From contig FN649057.1 of the NCBI GenBank assembly GCA_000310025.1, positions 1-10,757 of the forward strand: 10,757 nucleotides of DNA, given 5' to 3'. The position numbers were made by a program, and so were the translations under genes. Origin of the DNA: Ectocarpus siliculosus (lineage: Eukaryota; Sar; Phaeophyceae; Ectocarpales; Ectocarpaceae). Position 1 is the first letter of the stretch. Every line of letters starts with the position of its first letter. Below the pieces are notes generated by a model. It did not search any database. It was not told the DNA's origin and saw only the letters and a program-made list of their open reading frames with translations. This document shows positions 1 through 5,930 of this stretch, one piece after another.

Positions 1-732
1 TATCCATTAGTCCATATCCAAAAGCACCTGCCCCTCCTGGTGCATCCGCCTTTATAGTGAAGAGAGTTCATCGTCATAGTGCAGCCGGCGGAGGCGGGTA
101 ATCGTCGAAACAGGACACTGCATTGTGTGAAACCAACCGTTTTTCCGCTTTGTCTTTGGTGCTCAAATGAAGCCCCGCTCTTGTCGATGCGAAAAAATTT
201 CACGTTGAGTTCTTCGACGCCCGCTGGGCCTGACTGCCGAAAGAGAGAAAATACTGGACAAGAAGCAACAAACGGCCGGGACACCACTGTAAGCTAAGAG
301 GGCGACGGACGCTGACCGGCGCTGCCTAGACCCAAAGAGACGCGCGTCCATATGGTAGATAGGTGCACGGCATGTGAAACCCCCGCACCGGTTCGATTGT
401 GTGAATTACAAGGCCCTCGGAGCTTCGCCCCCCGGTTTCATGGCTGGGCTGGAAACACCCGTTCTTAAGTCGATTATCTTGACGATCAAAACGTGGTGAG
501 TTGACCACGCGCGTGTCACGCATCTGGAAAGCAGGGTCTGACTATCCGAAAGGTTGCGACAAGATAAAATTCTAACGTGTCGTGTGCCTTCGAACATATT
601 TATTGCTTCAAATATTGAATCAACCATTCGTTTGCAGAAGGTTTGGCCATTCGAAATTCTCTATCCGGATATCGTGCGCCGCATGCCAAGGTATGGTGGC
701 AGCAGCTGTTCGTTCATATCCGCGTCTAGAAC
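1..732. other. No gene or repeat identified, except a weak repeat trace near 606-718
   Basis: Open frames on either strand are short (73 codons or fewer) and overlap one another without any recognisable protein motif. The stretch 606-718 weakly resembles 4182-4287, sharing GCATGCCA, ATGGTGGCAG and TCGTTCAT in order. I see no RNA gene, promoter or splice pattern that I could defend. Confidence 0.5.
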
Positions 733-1101
733 ATGAAGTTTATTGTCGAAGACCGAATAAGCTGTAGTTTGTTGTGCACGGAAGAATTCGGAACATCTCC
801 CAGATCTACGGTTGTATTTGGGTTCTTGTTGTGCCGCCCCGGAGGCGAGTTGGTTGGGTTGTCTTGGTTTGGTTTTCTGGGGTATTACAAAAAGAAACGT
901 CTCATGGAGTTCTCATTCTGCTGCCTCGCTGCTTCTGCATCAAGAGATTGATAGACGCGTGTCTACTGGACCAAGGGCCACATGTTGAGGAATGCACATT
1001 GTGTAACACGCAGCCCGCGTCGGAGGGTCGCGCGGGAAGGAGGGCAGCAGCTAGCTACATCGAAGTTTGGACCCGTAGCTAGCAGAAATTCGTAGCTTTT
1101 C
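733..1101. repeat. Dispersed 369-bp repeat, copy A
   Basis: This stretch matches 3475-3844 with eight substitutions and one 1-base indel, about 97.6% identity. Both boundaries are abrupt. It holds an open frame of 102 codons (from GTG at 774) that is also open in the other copy. However, of six substitutions I compared within that frame, four change the amino acid, so there is no sign of protein conservation. The 3' part has a 9-bp stem, GCTAGCTAC (1050-1058) with GTAGCTAGC (1075-1083). I see no terminal inverted repeat or target-site duplication. Family unknown. Confidence 0.9.
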
Positions 1102-1595
1102 GGGGGTTGATGATGATGGAACACGCTCGGCTGGAGCGACCAGCCGTGGAACTACGAGGGGACTACTACCTACTCTGGGGGCTTGACAACCCGCGTGGTA
1201 GGTGTCTTCGTGTCAAACCTCATCAAGGGCTGGCTAATCACATCTCATCCACCGCCATCGTTATCAATAGACAGCCGTCCCGTCACCGTGTCACCTTGCG
1301 CGCGGTGCAACTCCGTCGTGTGTCATGCTGGAGGTATGCATAGGACGCCGCCACATGAGATCACGCAGTTCGCCCAGTCTGCTCGACAGCAGTCTGCTGT
1401 GTGCTCCCATTTGTACTTCTCGTCTGCCTCCGCCAACGTTCAGTTTCTGCAACCGAGCGGCAGGCGGACAGCAATCGAGGGCTACTGCTGTGCCTATATA
1501 CATACCGGTACATCCTCATCATATACGCCACCTGTATACGGGGATGTTGGTATTCGGCTATCTATTCTCAACTATGCGTAACCGTCTCCACCACC
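1102..1595. other. No gene identified between repeat A and the tandem repeats
   Basis: The longest open frame here is 132 codons (plus strand 1183-1581). It is Ser/Thr/Arg-rich without motifs, and overlapping frames of 70-93 codons exist in other phases, the usual picture for random GC-rich DNA. A TATA-like word near 1494 has no gene behind it. Confidence 0.5.
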
Positions 1596-1641
1596 CAACG
1601 CACTAAACATGATTGAACCAACGCACTACACGTGATTGAAC
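1596..1641. repeat. Two tandem copies of a 23-bp unit
   Basis: CAACGCACTAAACATGATTG... at 1596-1618 is followed head to tail by a second 23-bp copy at 1619-1641 that differs at two bases (AAACAT against ACACGT). It lies just before the 121-bp satellite array. Function unknown. Confidence 0.85.
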
Positions 1642-1770
1642 TCCCGTGTGGGAATGTAGGTACGCCATGAAAACGAGAAAACAGAAACGGAGTCGTGGGC
1701 GCGGCTGATGATGCATGATACCACCCCCCATATCTCCCCCGCAATGCCATATAGCGTGCAGGCGAAATAA

Positions 1771-2390
1771 TGTCGCTCGAACGGTGCCCTGCTGCTGAGC
1801 TCGTGGCTGGCTTCGACCATTGCCGCCACCTCAGTAGGTAGTCGGATCCGGGGTGGACAATGAATAACATGCAATGTTAAACAACGATTAATTGTCGCTC
1901 GAACGGTGCCCTGCTGCTGAGCGCGGGGCTGGCTTCGGCCGTTGCCGCCACCTCAGTAGGTAGTCGGATCCGGGGTGGACAATAGGTAAAAGCAATGTTA
2001 AACAACAATAAATTGTCCCTCGAACGGTGCCCTGCTGCTGAGCGCGGGGCTGGCTTCGACCATTGCCGCCACCTCAGTAGGTAGTCGGATCCGGGGTGGA
2101 CAATGCATAACATGCAATGTTAAACAACAATATATTGTCGCTCAAACGGTGCCCTGCTGCTGAGCGCGGGGCTGGCTTCGCCGTTGCCGCCACCTCAACA
2201 GGTAGTCGGATCCGGGGTGGACAATGCATAACATGCAACGTTAAACAACAATTTATTATCGCTTGAACGGTGCCCCTGCTGCTGAGCTCGGGGCTGGTGT
2301 CGACCATTCCCGCCAACTCAGTAGGTAGTCGGATCCGGGGTTGACAATGAATAACATGCAATGAAAAACAACAATAAAATTGTCGCTCGT
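1771..2390. repeat. Satellite array, five units of about 121-122 bp plus partial copies
   Basis: Units start with TGTCGCTCGAACGGTGCCCT (or close variants) at 1771, 1893, 2014, 2136 and 2257, with a partial start at 2381. Spacings are 122, 121, 122, 121 and 124. Each unit has a GC-rich part with GGATCC in all five, then an A/T-rich linker (ATAACATGCAATG...AAACAACAAT). Truncated pieces occur on both sides: a degraded linker at about 1741-1770 and another decayed unit start near 2412-2428. The period is not a multiple of three, so the open frames through it change frame from unit to unit and are not genes. Confidence 0.92.
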
Positions 2391-2572
2391 GAATATCGGA
2401 TGCGCGCCAAATAATTGACGCTCGACGATATCTGCAGAGACAACCGCGGTGAAGCCACTTTATTCCTTTCCTATGATGAAGCCACAGGCTGTACGGTCCC
2501 ATTGTTTTTTTTTCTACCATGGGCCGCGCCGTAAGTCAACCCGCAAGAAGGAATTCGACGTGGTGCCGCGTA

Positions 2573-2617
2573 CCCCCCCCCCAAAAAACAAACAAACAAA
2601 CAAACAAACAAACAAAC
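2573..2617. repeat. Poly-C tract followed by an (AAAC)n microsatellite
   Basis: Ten C (2573-2582) are followed by A6 and then about seven AAAC repeats to 2617. This is a simple slippage-prone tract. A nine-T run lies nearby at 2505-2513. Open frames through it give repetitive peptides (KQTN or FVCL repeats) and are not genes. Confidence 0.95.
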
Positions 2618-3241
2618 GATACCGTGCCTTGCGCGTCGCTTGATCCCATGCAACCTGTTCCGGCTACGTTCGGATGCCCACGACATTGGAAACCCGGGCT
2701 GCAGGACAGCGCAGCCCTGTCGCTTTCCTTCTGTTGTTTCTTTTCTTTTTCTGCCTCGTGCTGTTCGTCATGTTTTCCCGTGTAGTGAGATATCCCAGGC
2801 ATCATGCGGATCATTTCGCGGGAACCTCAAAGATACAGCGGGAAGCAAGCAACGCCATGAAACCACCATACGGCGCAGGGCACATGGCGATCAAGAAGGG
2901 CAAGGCATACGATACTTAGCGCTTCATTGCGCGCCACAGCTGACTATCGGTACTGCACGCCACCGCCGAGAGACAGACTACGGTCTCTCTGAGGTAGCGC
3001 TCGCCGTTGTGCTTCTTGGTGGAGGAACTCTTTGAGTCCTCCGATTTGGGGATTTTCTAGGCGGGCGGCGCGTCACGAAGGCCAACGGCTGAGCTGTGCC
3101 GTCCCGTTTGGCGGTCAAATTGCGTGCAGGGTGCGTATCGCACAGTTCTGTGTTGGTAATATAAGCGTAATGCACGACATCGGACGACCCGACGAGTTGT
3201 ACTGTTGTATCCCGAAGCAGATATCACGACTTCGAATTGGG
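2618..3241. other. No gene identified; pyrimidine-rich segment at about 2721-2777
   Basis: The plus strand has a C/T-rich stretch (CTTTCCTTCTGTTGTTTC and onward). Open frames up to 131 codons overlap on both strands with no motif. An intron-like polypyrimidine tract was considered, but no flanking exon can be supported. Confidence 0.45.
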
Positions 3242-3469
3242 TGTTTTCTGAATGGTAGTGCGTACCATTGGGAGGCTCAATCGTCCGAGACTGCTACTCT
3301 GCAACAGTTTCGTCCCGTCTGGTAGTACTCGGAGGTAGATTTTGTGTTTTAGAGGCAGAGACACGTCAGGATACCGCAGAGGCTTTGTGCCGTGCGGAAC
3401 GTGTGGTACGGGGGATGTCTCCCTCCGTAGGCCACAGAAATAATAATCAAGGCAATTCGAAAGAAAACA
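3242..3469. repeat. 228-bp direct repeat, copy C1, with TGTTTTC...GAAAACA ends
   Basis: It matches 3990-4217 in the same orientation with about eight substitutions in the core and one at the first base (about 96% identity) and no indel. The ends TGTTTTC and GAAAACA are exact reverse complements and start with TG and end with CA, as LTRs do. The right edge runs into an A-rich stretch. No primer-binding site is evident just inside it. Confidence 0.85.
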
Positions 3470-3474
3470 AAAAA

Positions 3475-3844
3475 ATGAAAGTTTGTTGTCGAAGACCGAA
3501 TAAACTGTAGTTTGTTGTGCACGGAAGAATTCGGAACATCTCCCAGATCTACGGTTGTATTTGGGTTCTTGTTGTGCCGCCCCGGAGGCGTGTTGGTTGG
3601 GTTGTCTTGGTTTGGTTTTCTGGGGTATTACAAAAAGAAACGTCTCACGGAGTTCTCATTCTGCTGCCTCGCTGCTTCTGCATCAAGAGTTTGATAGACG
3701 CGTGTCTACTGGACCAAGGGCCACGTGTTGAGGAATGCACAGTGTGTAACACGCAGCCCGCGTCGGAGGGTCGCGCGGGAAGGAGGGCAGCAGCTAGCTA
3801 CATCGAAGCTTGGACCCGTAGCTAGCAGAAATTCGTAGCTTTTC
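3475..3844. repeat. Dispersed 370-bp repeat, copy B
   Basis: Second copy of the 733-1101 repeat, in the same orientation and about 2.74 kb away. It starts five bases after the 228-bp repeat that ends at 3469 and is followed by about 145 bases of other sequence before that 228-bp repeat recurs. The stem GCTAGCTAC/GTAGCTAGC is kept (3793-3801 with 3818-3826), including its 16-base loop length. It may be the internal part of a small element bounded by the two 228-bp repeats. Confidence 0.9.
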
Positions 3845-3989
3845 TCCCGCCCACCCACCCCTTTTCTTTCGAAGGTGGGGGATAGGAGATGTTACGAGTG
3901 AGGACTCACCTAGGAGAGGCATCTTAATATTTCTGACTCGGAATTGGTGCAACCGTTTGCCACGTAGAAGTATGGCGTAATATTGGGGG

Positions 3990-4217
3990 GGTTTTCTGAA
4001 TGGTAGTGCGTACAATTGGGAGGCTCAATCGTCCGAGACTGCTACTGTGCAACAGTTTCGTCCTGTCTGGTAGTACTCGGAGGGAGATTTTGTGTTTTAG
4101 AAGCAGAGACACGTTAGGATACCGCAGAGGCTTTGTGCCGTGCGGAACGTGTGGTACGGGGGATGTATCCCTCCGTAGGCCACAGAAATATTAATCAAGG
4201 CAATTCGAAAGAAAACA
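3990..4217. repeat. 228-bp direct repeat, copy C2
   Basis: Partner of 3242-3469. The first base is G instead of T, so the TG end is lost in this copy; the GAAAACA end is kept. A run of seven G (3984-3990) ends at its first base and could be the remnant of a purine tract. The sequences flanking the pair (TTGGG on the left, ATAAA on the right) do not form a target-site duplication. Confidence 0.85.
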
Positions 4218-4787
4218 ATAAAAACTCCATTATGTGACGTAAGGCGCATGCCACATGCGATGGTGGCAGGAGCCGTGCATCGTTCATGTTTGGGCGGGGG
4301 GGTCGAGGGATCGGTGGAGTCGATGGTTTTGGCGGCGAAGGAGCATAGACTATACGACATTTGTTTTCTGTGCGAGAAGACTATCTACGATATTTTTTGT
4401 GAGAGAAGCACATTGTGGAGTCTCTGCTTTGAGCTAGGGCTGGCAGTGAGAAAAGGGAGAGGACCTCACGTTCGTCGAGACCGGTTCCCCGATCGGAACA
4501 CCAACTGGTGAAGTCTCTCCAACAGGTGTTAGGCTGACCTTGGGGTTGGTCTTCGTGAGACGAAGAACCGTGTGAACGAAAATTGACAACCGACCATCGG
4601 TAGTGCACATTTTTCTTGCGGCAAGGTGCACGGTAACCTCCGTTGTCTTCCTTTTTTACAGGCTTAAGGCGGTCTTCGCAGTCCCTCCCCGGGCGAGGCC
4701 AATCGGGGTCGCTCTTCTGGTGAAAGCGGGGCTTCGGGTTGTGGGGGCGCGGGGTCGCAGACGCGGATGATTGTCGAAACATAGATA
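4218..4787. other. No gene identified between the 228-bp repeat and the LTR
   Basis: The longest frame is 133 codons on the minus strand (4381-4782), basic and Ser-rich, with no recognised domain. Competing frames of 60-87 codons overlap it. A short stretch, 4246-4287, resembles 681-717. If the LTR end is lower than proposed, part of this stretch could belong to the copia element. Confidence 0.45.
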
Positions 4788-4804
4788 GGTTGTTGACAAC
4801 AACC
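4788..4804. repeat. 17-base perfect palindrome near the proposed LTR end
   Basis: GGTTGTTGACAACAACC has eight pairing bases on each side of a central A. The candidate LTR end (4791) falls within it. It may be a chance feature of the flank or part of the LTR end. Confidence 0.6.
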
Positions 4805-5001
4805 AGGTGGTGTGAAGATAGGTTGCGGTGGAGTGTACAGTAGTATCACGGGACTCCAAGTTGTCGGCGACTCGGTGCACATTAGGGTCACAAATCCTAA
4901 ATGCTAAAATCGGTGTACATTGGATGCAAACATATCTTCACCCCCAAAGAACCGCTGTGAGCAATCCAGAAAGAACGAATGAACAACGGCAATGCTATTT
5001 C

Positions 5002-5039
5002 CTCCACCGGTGGAGTAACTTCTTTTTATTTGCTCCACC
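5002..5039. repeat. Overlapping inverted repeats around the LTR poly(A) signal
   Basis: CTCCACC (5002-5008) is followed directly by GGTGGAG (5009-5015), making a 14-bp perfect palindrome. A second CTCCACC lies at 5033-5039. The middle arm can therefore pair with either neighbour. The second pairing is a 7-bp stem with a 17-base loop that holds AATAAA in the element RNA. Confidence 0.7.
5025..5030 (-). promoter_or_regulatory. Poly(A) signal AATAAA in the putative LTR
   Basis: AATAAA is present on the coding strand at 5030-5025, within GCAAATAAAAAG. It lies downstream of the polyprotein and the TATA-like element, where the R region of an LTR carries its cleavage and polyadenylation signal. Inverted repeats flank it closely (5009-5015 with 5033-5039). 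Confidence 0.5.
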
Positions 5040-5155
5040 AGGCAGATCTCCACCCACAGAGCTCCAATCAACCCCAAACCAATTGCATCGTGCAGGTGTG
5101 GACTCCAGCTATCTGCAATGATACCTAGAAGCAAATTACGACTGGTGGCTGCAGA

Positions 5156-5188
5156 GACATGCTGAAAAAGGTGGTTCCGCAGCATGTC
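5156..5188. repeat. 9-bp stem-loop in the putative LTR
   Basis: GACATGCTG (5156-5164) is the exact reverse complement of CAGCATGTC (5180-5188), with a 15-base loop between them. It lies downstream of the TATA-like site on the coding strand, so it would be part of the 5' leader and the 3' end of element RNA. Confidence 0.65.
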
Positions 5189-5220
5189 AGGAAGCAGTAA
5201 TTGTTTGCGGCCTACGCCAC

Positions 5221-5230
5221 TTATTTATCG
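5221..5230 (-). promoter_or_regulatory. TATA-like element in the putative LTR
   Basis: The coding strand reads CGATAAATAA about 235 bases into the LTR and about 195 bases before the AATAAA signal. This is a reasonable place for the promoter that starts element RNA at the U3/R border. The match to TATAAA is imperfect, and A/T-rich words of this length arise by chance. Confidence 0.25.
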
Positions 5231-5345
5231 AGTGAGACTGTTTCGGTGATGTATTAACTTCACGAGAGGTAGGGCGACCGTCCTTCACACGGACGAAAAA
5301 GGGAGTGCTCCACACAGAGCAGCTTCAACGCTCCAACAGCAAGGA

Positions 5346-5373
5346 GGGGCCCCGTGACACATCACGGTGCCCC
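5346..5373. repeat. 12-bp inverted repeat (one mismatch, 4-base loop) in the putative U3
   Basis: GGGGCCCCGTGA (5346-5357) faces TCACGGTGCCCC (5362-5373) across CACA. Eleven of twelve positions pair. It lies upstream of the TATA-like site, so it could be a binding site for a dimeric regulator or simply a cruciform-prone sequence. Confidence 0.65.
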
Positions 5374-5440
5374 TTACCAAACGGCAATCTTACCAATCTG
5401 CGTGACACCAAAATCATACAGCACGTGTATCCAACACCAA

Positions 5441-5460
5441 TGTTCGCAGACTCTCGAACA
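5441..5460. repeat. Short inverted repeat at the LTR terminus
   Basis: TGTTCG (5441-5446) and CGAACA (5455-5460) are exact reverse complements separated by eight bases, at the very start of the LTR on the coding strand. The terminal six bases, which integrase would recognise, are thus repeated in inverse just inside. Confidence 0.6.
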
Positions 5461-5476
5461 CCCTCCCTGGTTCTTC
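5461..5476 (-). promoter_or_regulatory. Candidate polypurine tract for plus-strand DNA priming
   Basis: The minus strand reads GAAGAACCAGGGAGGG directly before TGTTCGAGAG. LTR elements keep an RNase H-resistant purine tract immediately 5' of the 3' LTR, and LTRs begin with TG, so position and composition fit. The CC interrupts the purines, so the functional tract may be only AGGGAGGG (5461-5468). Confidence 0.55.
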
Positions 5477-5681
5477 ACGCGAGTGACTAACCATTAATGG
5501 GGCAAGAACGCCCCTGGATACATCAGAAATACCAACATGGTAATACGTGGAGGGGAAACCCGGCGTCCGGGCAAAACCCCTCGAAAGAAACCCTAACACC
5601 ACAAAGAAAAAACCGTCGCTATCACAGCGAATCACAACGGCCGCACTTATCAGAAAATCCAATGCAAGTTCTAAAAAACAG

Positions 5682-5930
5682 CTACAGCTTCTCCGGCAAA
5701 TTCATCAACTTGCGCCGGTGGTACTGCAGACTGGCCCTGCTAAGGGCCTTGGTGAGGAGGTCCGCGTCTTGCTCCGTTGTCGGAACGAACTTGACCGAAA
5801 TATCCCCCGACCTAAACAATCCGCGGATAAAATGAAACCTGACGTCCATGTGTTTCGTGCGGCCTGAGCTGAGGGGGTTCTGCACCAACGCTATGGCCCC
5901 CTGGTTGTCCTCAAGGACCTGGATGCTGCC
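5682..5930 (-). CDS. pol: C-terminal part of RNase H and end of the polyprotein
   Basis: The reading resumes at GSIQVLEDNQGAIALVQNP and continues through SGRTKHMDVRFHFIRGLF, VKFVPTTEQDADLLTKALSR and LMNLPEKL to a TAG stop (5684-5682). These are the standard last blocks of copia RNase H (CDNQSAI, RTKHIDVRYHFIR, ADILTKPL). The third catalytic Asp is in LEDNQG (5909-5907) and the fourth acidic position in HMDVRFH (5846-5844). Open sequence continues upstream of 5930 in this frame to 6062, but that part (Arg/Cys/Leu-rich) overlaps true RNase H coding in another frame and is not real. The normal polyprotein end is reached, so there is no 3' truncation. Confidence 0.9.
   Translation of the reverse strand, partial: GSIQVLEDNQGAIALVQNPLSSGRTKHMDVRFHFIRGLFRSGDISVKFVPTTEQDADLLTKALSRASLQYHRRKLMNLPEKL

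Larger units (their letters stand above)
3242..4217. mobile_element. Possible TRIM-like non-autonomous LTR element
   Basis: Two 228-bp direct repeats with short inverted TG...CA ends enclose about 520 bases that code for nothing recognisable. This is the size and layout of terminal-repeat retrotransposons in miniature. A G-run precedes the right repeat. Against it: no tRNA-like primer-binding site follows the left repeat, and no 5-bp target duplication is seen. A simple 748-bp tandem duplication would also give this pattern. Confidence 0.3.
4791..5460 (-). repeat. Putative 3' LTR of the copia element (about 670 bp)
   Basis: The upper end (5460) is fairly well supported: a purine tract followed by TGTTCGAG on the coding strand, a common copia LTR start. 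The lower end is uncertain, because the partner LTR needed to fix it is outside the window. Base 4791 gives TGTT...AACA termini on the plus strand; 4772 (TGTCGA) is an alternative. Between them lie a TATA-like element, several inverted repeats and an AATAAA signal, in the order expected for U3, R and U5. I see no coding sequence in it. Confidence 0.45.

Noticed and set aside
774-1082. A 102-codon frame also open in copy B (3517-3825)
   Set aside because: Most differences between the copies change amino acids, the start would be GTG, and no domain is recognisable. It is open only because the two copies are nearly identical DNA.
1488-1510. TATA-like word (CTATATACAT) on the plus strand
   Set aside because: No supportable gene or transcript lies downstream; the next feature is tandem repeat DNA.
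2074-2520. A 148-codon minus-strand frame with repeated CPPRIRLP peptides
   Set aside because: It is translated satellite DNA. The unit length of about 121-122 is not divisible by three, so the same peptide appears in different frames along the array.
2583-2617. CRISPR-like short regular repeats
   Set aside because: It is an uninterrupted (AAAC)n microsatellite with no spacers, in a eukaryotic context.
4381-4782. A 133-codon minus-strand frame just below the LTR
   Set aside because: The composition is basic and Ser/Pro-rich with no motif, and several overlapping frames of similar quality exist.
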